Shown here in pieces: positions 11,740-24,007 of a stretch of DNA of 64,000 nucleotides. The translations under genes were made by a program, and so were the position numbers. The notes beneath the pieces were generated by a model that saw only the letters and a list, made by a program, of their open reading frames with translations, had not been told where the DNA came from and ran no database searches. How positions within the stretch are numbered: the first letter of the stretch is position 1; every line of letters begins with the position of its first letter. This stretch comes from Aurifilum marmelostoma (taxonomy: Eukaryota > Ascomycota > Sordariomycetes > Diaporthales > Cryphonectriaceae). The stretch lies in the NCBI GenBank assembly GCA_027559495.1, contig JAMXSV010000007.1, forward strand, positions 744,001-808,000, in the 5' to 3' direction.

Positions 11740-14700
11740 AGCCCCCACGCAACTGATATTCCTTTTCTTACATAGTATATTCTTGCGCAGTTCTGGTGTC
11801 TTGAAATTAGTCGTATCGTTTTGATGCAATTATGTACGCCAAGAAGCTCGAATATAGACCAGGCAGGGTAAAAGGTTTCGCCATAAGACCATGGAAGGGT
11901 CTCGTGGACTGATGTGACGTTTACTACCTATTAGGGGAGGCGGGCAGTGTGGTAGGGTTCACACCAATCAGCCCTGTTGGGAGCTTAAAAAGCGGAGATA
12001 AGGGAGGCTGTGGCAAGAAACTGAAGAAGCCTGAGTATGCTAACCATGCCTCACCCGGGCATATGGGGTCCCTTGTGATCTTTGACTACTAAAACCTGAT
12101 CTGTGACTGGACCTTCTGGGTGGTGCTAATCAAAGCTGAGGCATGCCTGGACAGGACGACTGGAAGGAAATAAAATTAGAAAAGAAAACAAGACTTGATC
12201 CAGACCATTCCATTGATCTGTCGCTGAAGCAATTCAGGCGATGTTGGCCCCAAGACATGTGGCTTGAGGCTGAATAAACTCACCACTTGCACGTGTGGGC
12301 CTGAGCAAGTCAGTCTTCTGATACTGACACGCGTAGCCATAACAAAGTAACACAAGAGAACGCCACGATTTCTGTATAGTAAGTACGTACAGTGCCAGAC
12401 AGAGAGCCTCTCAAGGGTTGACTGACGCGCTGAGGTCTCCCTAAAAAGCTGAGACAGCTGCGTCCCAGAGGAACCAGGGAACGCCAAACTGCGCCACCAC
12501 CACGAATAAGAATTGAACCTCGACGGGGCGACGACCTTATTCCCCTTTAGGTTTTCTGTTTGGTGGTGGTGTCTATTACCGATTCCCTCGGTTCCAGTTC
12601 GGCTCGACGCCACTACCGGACCAAGGCCTTGATGATCTTCGGAAAAGAAACCCCAAGCGGTCGTAGTGCAAAACTGGGAACCGACGGGTCGGATCAGACA
12701 TCCAAGTAGAATAAAAATTCCTCAGGCTGATGGCTTCCCTTTTTGCCTACTGCCACAAGTATGCACCAGGCCACTCCTGGAGATGGGATGGGCCTGTATG
12801 CAGGATAATTGTACGAAAGAACTAGGATACCCCGCACAGATGCTTGAAACATGCCATACTAGTGATGGCATCCTTACCCTTAATGGTAGAACCTGGGGTA
12901 AGGTGGGGCCGACTAGGGAAACGAGGTGGAGGCTGATTGGCGTTATGTAAGCCTGTGGCAGGGCATCTACCGCAGGACCGCCACGGACCGTTCTTTCAAA
13001 CCCCTGTGTAAGCCACCAGGTTCCTTCGGTACCATCAACTACCTTCATTGCTCATCACCCACCGGCCTGTCATCTCATTTATAAAGCTGACAAGGTTTGG
13101 TCAACACCCTCGTCAAAGACACTAATGATCATAAATTGTAAACAGTCTAGAGCCCAGACTGTCTAGGCAGCAGCTGTCAATAACCTTACTACAAAATCCA
13201 GCGACAACAGCAAAGCAACAAAAGATTGAGATATGGCGTGGGTAGAAATGTCATAAATTCGAGTCACAACCCCTGGCTTCTAGGGTCTTATCGTACTCAA
13301 CATGAGTCGTAGTCATGAGCCAAATTCCTTGGACCATAGTGCTACACACCGTGTGCTCGAGACACGCGCCTTGCAAGGGTGTGGATCCCAAACCTTCCCA
13401 TCAATTCTCCGGAATGCTGTCGTGTTGATCACGAGGTCAAACTAGATCCCAAGAGCCCTTATTAGCATTTATCAAAGACTCATCTGGGGCGTCTGTCCAA
13501 GACACGCCTGTGAAGCCGCCGTATTGGAATTGTATGTTGTTATACAGATAAAAAAAAAAGTTAGAAGTTGTTGGAGGTCTGTTGCATACCGCATATGCAA
13601 GAGCATTTGTTTTCTGAGCACTGTTTTCCTTTGCCTAAGCACACACGGTTTGTACGTATAGAATCAAGGTGTGGCCTTGAGATGACAAATCAGCTAGCAA
13701 CTACAAGTCTTCATGACTATCCTCGAAGCCAACGGATGAGTGAGTGCTTTGCAATAACTCACGTCTTGGCAAGGACAGGGCATGACTGCAGTTGGCTGCA
13801 CGTGGCGATAGCTTTGGTTAGGATATAGTGAGGAAGTCAAAGTCTGCATGCTTGTGTATCATGAGAGACACTATTCTAGTCAATTCACCAATAACAAGAG
13901 AAATAAGAACAAGATGTGGTTTTACATTGCGCCTCCGGGGTTTCGGAGCGATGCATCACCGTTCTGAGAAGGAACGCCGCTGCACGAACTACCATCCTTT
14001 GGTGCTTTTTGCCCATCTAGCGATGATGAATCAGTCATAGTCTGACCTGCTGCTGGCTTGCTTGTCGTGATGAACGAAACAATGACCTGTTTCTCTCGAC
14101 TCGAGTTTTCTAGACGAAGCATAAATAGCCCAGGAGTGAGAAATGAAACCAGAAAATCAAAGACTGCAACTTGGAGCCTCATGCCACATATGTCCTGAAG
14201 CTCTGCAGTTCTCCAGTGGTAATCAGAGGGCCCATTCTGTCATTGCGTGTTCGAGTGCGAGTCCGAAGGCGACAGTTGCTCAAGGAAACAGGAAGCAGGA
14301 AAAAAAAAAGAAAAGAAAAGAAAAGGAAAAAAAGGGCAGCCTAGGCCTCGTGGAGATAAGCGTCTACCGGAGAGACTCACCTTTGTGGGCAGAAGCTCAT
14401 TCGAGGAACGACCTTGACAGAAAAGGAAGGGGGCACATTGTGCCGTGCATACATGAGGGACCTAACCCGTGACACCTTAGGCTGATCGCAATGTAGTACC
14501 GGCCGCGGGTTCAACTTCGCAATGCTGAGGCGCAGCCATCATCCAGCTGAGAAACCCGTTTCAATTTTTTTTAATCCATCAGCATTACTGTCTGTTTTTG
14601 GAGAATGTTTTCTGTCTTCAATCTGTGGGCCAGTTGATGCTGGAAATTGCTTGTTCATCGGCACCAAACTGAACCAGATCACCGATGTAGATCCGGCCCA

Positions 14701-16759
14701 GAATGAACCGCTCTCAAGGTCAGACGACGGTTCCCCTCTAGGCTATCTTACCGAGATGCGTATTATTGCGCTGCTTGATCCAGAAGACCTGTCACATTTA
14801 TCTCGTGTTCATTATTAGGTCCTCTTTTCTTTTTCCCTTTTCTTTTCTGGGCCCTCAATTTTCTTCTTCTTTCTCTTGTGGTCGTTATTGCTTCTTCTAA
14901 CCTATAGGTGAGAGCATCCTAGACCGGCTAGTGTCTGCATCTCCTCCCTCCCTACCGCTCTAGGCTTGTGTGGTAGTACAGACCGTACACTGCCAACTGC
15001 TTCTAGACAGTGGCAGAGTGGGTGTGCACGGCCATAGACCCCAGTACGGACTGTCTCGCTAGCCCTGTTCCAGCGCTAGCTAGTGGGGGGATGGATGCGC
15101 GGGCTTTTACTAATGCTTGCAGGTAGGAACCATAGGGTGCCTGTCACACACCTCCCCCCTCCCTCCCACCATCCATCCAAACGACAACCACTTTGCATTT
15201 GTTGGGCACTGGTTGCGTACTGGGAATTATGGCGCTTCATTGGTTGGAATATTCATTGCCTCTCCATCTCATCCTTTCTGAAGTGATTGGAAACCAGGTT
15301 ACTGTTCTCTTGTTTCTTGTTTTCACCCGCCTTTATCCGTCATCCAGAACACCGAGGTTGAAGCTTGTGAGGGTCTTCTTTTTCTTTTTGTCTCCTCCCT
15401 CATCCTGCTTCTCGTTCTTCTTCCATCCAATCTCTAGATGGTTAGAACCTGGGCAACAGAGAAACCAGCTTCTCGGAAGACATTCCGGCCCACGTATGGC
15501 GTCTTTTGTGATAGAGACTGCTCGTACTTACATACTATATAGTACATAGTTATAGTATCAGTATATAGAAGCAAAAGAAGAAAACCCCCCGCCACGCAAA
15601 GCCCGGGAACACTCCCACACTAGAGGTTCCCCGCATATTTGGGGTGGTCAGGTAGGTACCTGCTATAGGACAGTGTACTTCTCCCTACCCCCCCTCTCTA
15701 CCCCCACTCTTGACCGCCGAGACGGGTCATCCGGCGAAGCCTCGCCCCTGTTCGGCCCCCCTTCTAGCGAGACCTCAAGGAACGTGCGGAACATGCAGAA
15801 TACAGATGCAGATTTCAGAAGCACAGCACAGCACAGCACAAAGCGTAGAAACCTGCGGTTCGTTGCTATTACTTGGCTCTCTCTGGCTAGGAGATACCTT
15901 GTTCGCCTCCCTGCCATGCTGCCTCTAATGCAGCGCCTGTGCGTTGCGCTGCAGGATGTGGCTTCCTGATGTACCACTACGTTGTATGATGGTAGGGACA
16001 GGGGATGTTGCGAGAGCAGGGGGGCGCGCACTGTGGAGAAGGTAAGCAGCCAGTCCCCTCCTTCCTCGGCACTGAGGCAGTACTGGGCAGGGGGGGGAAA
16101 GAAGGAAGAGTACAGACGTACAGTATAGTGGTACAGCCTGTACTTAGTAGTACTGGTGCCATCGATTTTCCGGTGCGTGCACACCACCAGCTTCTGCCAG
16201 TGTCTCAACCAACCAGATCCTCTTCATTATCCACTCACCCCAGAAGTCGTCGTCTCTCCTCCCCCAGGATTATTACCGCCAGTCCCCTCTCATGAGCTCG
16301 CGCTCCTGCGACCTTGGAGAAGAGCAAACCTCGACGGTCGACAGTCAGGACGTCCAGGGGGAAAAAAAAAGTTAAGGAACCTGTCGTGCTTTTCTCAGTC
16401 GCGTTGAGTCTTGCTCGGGCCGGTCGTATTCTGCGTGCGGACTCCCTCTTGCCTGGGTGAAGCATCCGGGGACATCTTTTCTCTTTCTTTCTTCGTCGTC
16501 TCCTTAATTTACGATTTTATTCCTTCGATCTTCTTTTTTTCAATTTTTTCCCCCTCTTTTTTTCCCTGGACATACTTCGACTCGAGGGGCTTCCCCTCTC
16601 TTTGGAATTCAACTCCGTGCTGTGTGTAAAATCTCGTTCTCAACTCTTTCGACTCCTGTCACGAGCAGCAACACCGTCACCAGGGGGGGTGGAACCAGCT
16701 TCCATACCTAGTCTGTCCTCGGTGGGAGGAGGGGCTCGACATACTCCTCCTCATCACAC

Positions 16760-16862
16760 TGCCATTGCACACACCCACCCACCCGCACTGCGCACGCACG
16801 CATGCACACACACAGACGCACCACACACACACACACAGACACACTCACACACATACATACCT
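16760..16862. repeat. CA-rich microsatellite region
   Basis: Imperfect (CA)n tracts interrupted by CAG, CACGCA and CATA units lie about 250-350 bases upstream of the Zn2Cys6 ATG. They are probably within its leader or promoter. Confidence 0.75.
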
Positions 16863-17116
16863 ACCCACGCCGCGAGGAGACCCATTCGAGTTCGGCCTAG
16901 GGGACCGCCTGCGTCTTCTCTCCTTCCCCCAACCCGGCGCAGCCTTCCGGACAAGAGGCTGGCCCAGCTCTCCGAGGCGTCGCCGATTCGAGAAACAACC
17001 CCTCCCAGAAACCCTGCAGATGCTCTCCTCTTTTAGTCCGACAACCCGCAACCTAAACCTGCCTGGCCGTTGATCAGCAGAAGACCTTGCAGTCTGCTAT
17101 TCCATTAGCAAGCGAG

Positions 17117-20100
17117 ATGTCAGCGGCTCCATCCCAGCTCGATACCAAGCCCCTCCCTGCTCACTTGCATCTGGATCCATATGAAAGTCTTGTCGCTCCG
17201 GGCCACGACGACCTGATTGCACAAGACGACGCCTTTCGTGTTGAGCACACCGGCAGCGACCTTTTTCATCCAGACTCCTTCCCGCCTCACAGCCACCTGC
17301 TCACCCCTCATCATCTCGCGGGGGAATTTGACGACGACCAAGAAGCCGACTTTTCCTACCACCAAGACGGCCTTCCGCCGGACCAATCGTCGTCGTCACT
17401 CGACCCCCTCAGCGGGGAACATGCCCCAGGGTTGTTCGCCGACCCAGAGCAGCAGCAGCCCATGCCGTCGTCGTCAGGGCCGGACCTCGACCCACCACCA
17501 GCCCAGTCGATTACCGTACGCATGCCTGGTGCGGGAGAGACCGGCTCTTCGCCAGCACGGTCGAGCATGGACGGCTCGGACGATGACAGCCCGGAAGCTC
17601 AACCCCAGGGGAACCGTTTCGGCGACCCCTTGTCGGATGAGTTCGGCTTGAACCCAGAGCCTGGTGATGGGACCGATCTGGGTGGCAAGCCCAGGGAGGA
17701 CAAGGCCGACTCTGCCCCGGCATGGAGTGAGCTGAAGACCAAGGCTGGCAAGGAGCGGAAGAGGCTACCCCTGGCCTGCACCGCCTGTAGGAGGAAGAAG
17801 GTCCGCTGCTCAGGCGAGAAGCCCGCCTGCAAGCACTGCACGCGCGGCAGGGTACCCTGTGTCTATAAGCACTCGACGCGCAAGGCCGCCCCTCGGACCG
17901 ACTACATGGCCATGCTCGACAAGCGCCTGAAGAGGATGGAGGAGCGCATCATCAAGGCCGTCCCGAGGAACGAGCAGGAAGGCATCGCATCATCCATTCC
18001 CCGCGCAAACGTCAGGCCTGCCATCCCCGGCACCTCGAGTTCTTCGGGCAAGGGCCCAAAGAAGCGTGGAGCCGATGAGGCTCTTGCGGGTCCCGATCTT
18101 GACTCGTGGGCAAAGACCCCAAAGAGACAGAGCCTCGGAAACCCAGCCGACCCCAACCTCTTGTCAAGCGTCCACGAGAGCGAGGAGACGAGGCTCTTGC
18201 AGGAGGGCCTGGGCGCTCTGCCTTCGAGAGACATCCAAGAACACCTCGCCGACGTCTTCTTCGACCACGTCTACGGCCAGGCCTACCACATCCTTCATAA
18301 GCCAAGTTATATGAGAAAACTGAGGTAAGCCGTTGACATTGATATAAACGTTTGACCAAATTCCGCTGGATAGTGAGCCCGAGCTGATAATGATCAACAG
18401 AGCCGGCGCATTGCCCCCCGTGCTCGTTCTGTCTGTCTGCGCCATAGCCGCCAGGTTCTCCAACCACCCAGAGTTGACGAATAAGAAGAGGCCAGAGTAC
18501 CTCCGAGGAGAAGAGTGGGCGTCAACTGCCCGTGATATTGTCAACAAGCGGTACGATTGGTCCAACATCACCATCTTAATATGCCTCCTCATTCTCGGGC
18601 TGCACGAATTCGGCACCTGTCAGGGCGCTCGAAGTTGGGCATTAGGTGGACAGGCTATACGGATGGCATTCGCACTCCAGCTGCACAAGGATCTCGACCA
18701 CGATCCTGCCAGGCCCAACGTGCCCTTGAGCTTCGTGGACCGAGAGATCCGGCGCAGGACCATGTGGGCATGCTTCCTGATGGACCGATTCCACTCGTCA
18801 GGAAGGGATCGGCCCAGCTTTATCAAGGAGGAGATGCTCCGGATCCCCCTGCCCGTTAAGGAGAAGAACTTCCAGCTGGACATGCCCGCATTGACGGAAA
18901 ATCTACAAGGTGAGATCCCAGGTGCGGCTGGTGCCGAAGACGGGGCCGAGGCGTTGGGCGCAAAAGAGAACATGGGCGTGGCCGCATACCTCGTCAAGGC
19001 TATATCGATCTGGGGCCGCATGATCAGTTACATGAACCAAGGCGGCAAGGATCTGGACGTCAAATCGCTGTGGGATCCTGACTCGGAATACACAAGACTG
19101 GCCAACGAGGCCGAAGAGATGGCGACCTCGCTGCCAGAGCCCCTGGCCTACACCTCGGCCAACCTACATGTGCACGATACCGAGTCGCTGGCGAACCAGT
19201 TCATCCTCCTGCACATCGCCATCCAGCAGAATATCCTCTTCCTCAACCGGTTCGCGACGTCACCGAGCAACGCCAACACCGCCGAAGTACCACCTACACC
19301 ATTCGTCATCAACGCCGGCAAGAAAGCTTACGACGCAGCCGACCGAATCTCTGAGATTCTCAAGGAAACCGAGTCGTATCTCGTCACCGCCCCCATTGTC
19401 GGCTACTGTGCCTTCCTCTCGAGCACTGTCCATGTAATCGGCTCGTATACCAGCAACCTGACGATCCAGGTCAACTCGAGGCACAACCTCGGCATCAACA
19501 TCAACTATCTGTCCAGGATGAAGCGGTATTGGGGCGTGTTTAGCTACATGATCGACAACCTGCGGGACCAGTTCCGCGACAGCGCCGACACGGCTGTCCG
19601 TGGGAATCTGACGAACGGAAGCTCGCCATCCATCACCTCCATCTTCCAGTACGGTGACTGGTTCGACCGCTACCCGCACGGAGTGTCACAGTCAGACTTC
19701 GCGGACCCCGCCATCCATAAGAAGAAGGAGGAGGGCGAGGACGCGGCTCTTGAGCAGAAGTCTGAGCTGCGCACGGTGGAGGAATACATTACCGAGTTCC
19801 CGCCTCCCCAGAGCCGAGATGGCTCGGCCAGGTCGCGATCTATATCGGGCAAGGCGAAGGCATCTGCTGGGAAGCGTGGCAGCATTCATTCTCACAGGCG
19901 CGAACACCGCGGTAGTCGGCACCAGCTGGACCCCCTGCTGACGGATACCACAGCAGCAGCACAGCTCGCTGGGCTTCAGCAGCAGCAGCAGCAGCAGCAG
20001 AGCCCATTCATGCCCGGGGTTACTATGGCCGGGCCGAACGTTACAATGGCTGGCGCAAACAGCGCCTCGCCGACCATCAGGGACTTGCTCGCCAGCCTCC

Positions 20101-20627
20101 CACAATCCGGGGCCTATGCCGCAGCGCTCTCCCCCATCTCCCCTCTGAATATCGGACACGGACAGTTTGGCGGTCAGCAACACTACACTCACGGTCTGAG
20201 CGCGCAGGATCTGCTCAACAGCATGCAGCTCGCCATGCCGGGCGGGATGACCCGGCAGAACATGTTAGGTATAGGGACTTACAACGTTGGCGCCTCTATA
20301 GATTCAGCGGCGGCGGCGGCGATGATGGACGGCCTCGCAGAATGGAATGGGGCCGAAAACAGCGCTGGTGGTGCAAGAGAGGATAGCCATGGTCCTGCTG
20401 CAGGAGCTGCTGCTGCGGGATCAGGCACGGACGGTGGTCCCCATAACTCCTCACAACCCTCGGTTTGGGGTCACAGCCACCATGATGCCAGCTCAGCACC
20501 CTGGTTTATGGACTTTGAGGCGCCGAGCGTTCCAGACTTTAGTGGACTAGGGGGTGTGGATGCATACGGGAGTCTTTTCGGCACTGGAAGCGGAGCTGGA
20601 CGGGGTGGGCTGAACGGCGGTCATTAG
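17117..20627 (+). CDS. Zn2Cys6 transcription factor with fungal-specific TF domain
   Basis: Two exons, 17117-18324 and 18401-20627, are joined by a 76-nt GTAAGC...CAACAG intron that splits an arginine codon, giving 1144 residues. The binuclear zinc cluster has Cys221, 224, 231, 238, 241 and 248 (CX2CX6CX6CX2CX6C). A basic linker and short helix follow (MLDKRLKRMEERI). The fungal-specific regulatory domain starts near residue 375 (FFDHVYGQAYHILHKPSY) and contains the family blocks LGGQAIRMAFALQLHKDLD and IRRRTMWACFLMDR. The N-terminus is acidic and rich in Pro, Ser and Asp. The C-terminus has an eight-Gln run and Gly/Ala-rich segments typical of activation regions. The protein should bind DNA as a dimer in the nucleus. 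I cannot name the regulator or its target pathway. An in-frame extension to 17087 lacks an ATG, so I chose the ATG at 17117. Confidence 0.93.
19977..20001 (+). repeat. CAG trinucleotide run coding polyglutamine
   Basis: Eight consecutive glutamine codons, nearly all CAG, in the C-terminal part of the Zn2Cys6 factor. Length variation between strains would be in frame. Confidence 0.85.
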
Positions 20628-21137
20628 TAGTAACGGATGTTGAAGTTGAAGAAGCGAGACTCGAAGCAAGCGAAGAAGAGGGAGCACAACTAATCTGTTA
20701 CCACGCTATACATAGTTTCTCATCAGACATGTACGTAGTTGGATGCATTGGAGCGATGTAGTGGGTGCACCCTGGAACAGGTGAATGTCCTTGTTGGAGT
20801 TTTCGGGCCGTTGGGGGTTTGGAGGACAAGAAAAGGATGAATTGACAATGAACAGAAGGCCCGGCGTCCAGTCATGCATCTGGGAAATAGTTATGGACCA
20901 CAGGGGCGCATGGCGACAAGGTATCGGATAGTCAGTCTGTTTTCTATTCTGCCATTCCCTTTGGCTTTTTGGATCAATACCATTAGGCTTCACAACGAAA
21001 GCATCCCACTTTTGGAACAGCTTGTCTATCTTGTGGAAGAGAAGAAGTGGCCGAGGACTGGGAAGCGGATTATATCATCGTGCCGTGAAATTGCTACGGA
21101 GTGAGGATATGTAGATGAGCCTGGGAAGGGTAGGAAA
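20628..21137. other. Convergent intergenic region (Zn2Cys6 factor / Kri1)
   Basis: This 510-base region lies between the stop codons of two convergent genes and would contain both 3' UTRs. No gene or clear hairpin terminator is visible. Confidence 0.6.
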
Positions 21138-23256
21138 TCATGCAGCAGTGGCGCTCGATTTTTTGCCCTTCTTGGACCTTTTCCTCTTCTTCTTGCTGCC
21201 CTCTCCAGCAGACTCCTTCAGGTGAGCGGCAGCCTTGTCCTCGCCCATGCTGCCAGCATTCTCCTCGTCGGCCTCTCGCCCGCGGAACCCAAAGGTAGGC
21301 CCAGAGTGCTCAAACTCCCTACCAAAGACCTCGCGGCGCCACTCGCGCAGGCGGGCCTTCTTGCCGAGGCGCTTCTTGTCCTTTTTCTTCTTGTCGGCGT
21401 CGCGCCACGTGGCCAGCTTCTTGAGGCCGGCAAACTCGTTGAGGGCGGCGTCCGAGGGGGCGAGCAGGATGTCGCGGGCCGTGAGGCCAAAGGACTGCGG
21501 GCTGGTCTCGCGGTAGCGGAAGCCAGCTGCTTGCGCCGCGGCGGCGGCGGAGGAGGGCTTGGCGTTCTTGCGGGAGGTGGAGAGGACGGTGGGGTCGTCG
21601 AGCTCCATGCGGGCGTCGACGAGGGCCTCGAGCTTGGAGCGCTCCTGGCGGGCGGCGCGCTTGGCGGCCTGGCGCTCGGCCTTGTGGTCCTTGGCCGTCT
21701 TGCGCTTCTTGGAGGGGCGCGATGCGTCCTCGTCTTGCTCGTCCTGGTCCTCTTCCGAGTCGGAGAGGCTGATCCTGGGCTTGCTCTCTTCGTCCTCGAA
21801 GTCGGGGATGATGTCCTTGATGTCGATGTCGTCGTCCCACTTTGGCTTCTTGGGCTTCTTCTTCTTCTTGTTGTTGTTGCTGCTCGACGTTCCGTCGTCA
21901 CCGCCGTCCTCGTCCTCGTCATCCGAACCGGAGCCCTCGTCCGCCTCGGCGTAGTACTCGTCGCCGAACCGCCTCCGCATCTCCTCCTCCCACTGGTCGT
22001 TCTCCCAGGCGCTGTCGAGCAGCTGCATCCACTCGTCGTCCCTGAGCTCCTTGCCCTTGAGGCCGGCGGCCTTCTTGATCTTCTTGAGCTTCTCCTCGGC
22101 CTCCTCGACCTTGAGGCGCTTCAGCCTGGCGCGCTCCTCGTGCCGCAGCCTCTTCTCCTCGGCCTTCCTCTCCCTCTCGAGCTCGCGCTGGCGCTTTCTT
22201 CCCTTGAGCTCCTCCCGCCTGACGGTGCGGGCCTCGACGACCTTGCGCGAGTACGACATGAGCATCTCGTTGCTCTTGGCAGGGTCCTCGAACCGGAGGT
22301 TGTAGGCCGTCTCCCACTCGTCGGCGTCGTCGTTGCCCTCGCCCTCGTCCGACTCGAATGCCTGCCACTTGCTGCCGCCGTCGGCCCCTGCGGCCCAGGC
22401 CCTCGACTCCATGAAGTTGGACAGGTACAGATCTGGGTCCTTGTCGGCCAGGGACGGGTCTACGTCCTTGGCCTTGGGCTTGATCCTCTCCTGTCGCGAC
22501 GGGTGGACCACCACGCCATCCTCGACCGCCGCAGTCGCCTTGGCGCCGGGCTTCGCCTTGATAAATGTGTCATCATCCTCATCCTCGTCATCGTCGTCTG
22601 CCGCGGCGTTGATCTCGGCCAGGATGTTCTGCTTCAGGTCTGCCTGCTCCTGCACGAACGTTCTGGGAGGAGCCGACTCCTCTTCATCTGCGCCGGTGTC
22701 GCCCGCCATGTAGCGCTCGCGGTGATAGTCGTGCAGGAACATGGGCTTGGCCTTCTTTTCCCTGGGCGCAGCAGCGGCACCCTCGCCCTCCTCGTCCAGG
22801 GTGTGGAAGAACTTGGCCTCCTTGTCGTAGATCCTTGGGTCCTTGTTCTTGATGGCCTGTAGGGTGGCGGAGATTTCGGCGTCGAGCTCTTCGGTGGCCA
22901 AGAAGCCTTCCTCGTCCTCTGTCTCGTCCTCGGAGGAGTCCTCGTCGTCATCGTCGTCGTCGTCTCCGCCGTTGGCAGCTCGGCTTTTGTACTTCTCCTC
23001 GACTAATTTTGTTGTCAGCAGGTAGTGTTAGCAGGCGAGAGGACAGCTGGAGAGGAAACAGCAGAGAAAGCCAAGGAAACATACGCCTGTGCATCTCTGC
23101 GCGCTTCTTGTTGTGCTCGAAGCGGCGCGCATACTCTTGATTGATCTTCAGGTCGGCAGGGGCCTTTCCACCCAGGGCTGCCCCTCTGGCGGTGCTGCTG
23201 AAGCCATCGTCGGAACCATCCTCGTCATCAAACAGGTTCTTCTTCACGTTGGCCAT
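21138..23256 (-). CDS. Kri1-like ribosome biogenesis factor
   Basis: Kri1 is a nucleolar protein that works with Krr1 in 40S ribosomal subunit assembly. Exons are 23085-23256 and 21138-23002 (complement). The 82-nt intron has a GTATGT donor and CTAAC/CTGAC branch candidates, and the two exons give 678 residues. The start region contains LFDDEDGSDDGF and INQEYARRFEHNKKRAEMHR, which then runs into LEEKYKSR across the splice. Acidic tracts alternate with Lys/Arg-rich coiled coil in the middle (about residues 280-350). The Kri1 C-terminal domain is recognisable in FRYRETSPQSFGLTARDIL and LKKLATWRDADKKKKDKKRL. The tail is a basic nuclear/nucleolar-type signal (KKKRKRSKKGKK). It is transcribed divergently from the Rab5-like gene. 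A 546-codon open frame on the opposite strand is a compositional shadow of the Glu/Lys-rich codons. Confidence 0.93.
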
Positions 23257-24007
23257 CTTGACCGGCCGTGTCTGGATGGAATCGAGCGCGTCGGCGCTGC
23301 TGGATCTCTGAAGAGGCGGCAGACTGCTTGCCTATTCCTTTGACACGTGCAGAGAGCCACCACGGCACAAAGGACGGGCTCAAGAGAATGGTCAGTGTAA
23401 AGGATTGAACTCGAGGGTTGGCACGAAAAGATTCAAAACCCCAATCATGTCAAAGCCAGCCGCCTTTCGCAGAGGGTCGCTTCTGGTCTGGGAACTTTTT
23501 CTCTTTTTTCTGGCTGGGCAGGGATTAGCGGATAAGATAAGGATGCTCGGCCTAGCGAGGCATTGCGTTGCGGGTGCCTCAGTGGGACCAGACGTCACGC
23601 TGAGCCAGGCCAGAACGCTGCTGCTCACAGGCATTTAGGCGGGCGTGAGACACAAGGCACCCCCCCAACTGACACACCCAAGAACACCCCCCCCCCACCC
23701 AACACAGCCATCATCCAACTTCTTTTCCTTCCTCTTCATCAACCACCATCAAGACCACACCCGCAAACCTCAACAGCTGCTGACACTGCTCCATCGAGCT
23801 CAACCCCCCCATACAACTCACCGAACCACGAACAATTCGAGACCCCCTCCGAGAACTCCGACAACACAGGAAAAGCTCCTCCACCTCCGCCACCATCAAC
23901 CACCACAACAGCTCCATTAGACAAGACACCTCCTCGTCCCAACGAGACGCCTCATATCACAAAACACATACACACAGAGAGAGAAACAAGGGAGAGAAAG
24001 GGAAAAG
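23257..24007. promoter_or_regulatory. Divergent promoter region Kri1 / Rab5-like gene
   Basis: About 750 bases separate the two start codons, which face away from each other. The half nearest the GTPase is strongly C/A-rich (about 23655-23990), as in many fungal leaders. The region must supply both promoters, but no individual element can be assigned with confidence. Confidence 0.55.

Larger units (their letters stand above)
6827..17116. other. 10.3-kb stretch without a supportable gene
   Basis: Both strands contain only short open frames of up to about 220 codons. They are rich in Ser, Arg, His and Cys and show no recognisable domain. The stretch holds the 3' flank of separase, many poly-C/poly-G tracts, (AAAG)n and (TTTTC)n repeats, a TATATAAA motif at about 8609 with no evident gene behind it, and a CT- and CA-rich run up to the transcription-factor start. 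The last 1-1.5 kb is probably promoter and leader of the Zn2Cys6 gene. I found no tRNA with both A and B boxes and a foldable cloverleaf, and no transposon protein. Confidence 0.55.

Noticed and set aside
12504..12542. Inverted repeat GAATAAG...CTTATTC with a GGTTCAATTC-like motif on the minus strand
   Set aside because: Only a 7-bp stem with a 25-base loop, and no cloverleaf can be drawn; too weak to call an RNA.
14522..14818. 98-codon open frame in the gene-free stretch
   Set aside because: Composition is more protein-like than its neighbours, but there is no recognisable domain, partner exon or promoter signal; one frame of this size is expected by chance in 10 kb.
17087..17116. Ten-codon extension of the Zn2Cys6 factor
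   Set aside because: It would have to start at TTG; the first ATG at 17117 is the reasonable start.
21222..22862. 546-codon plus-strand open frame opposite Kri1
   Set aside because: Leu/Val/Gly-rich translation arises from the complementary codons of the Glu/Lys-rich Kri1 exon. No domain, and Kri1 is certain on the other strand.
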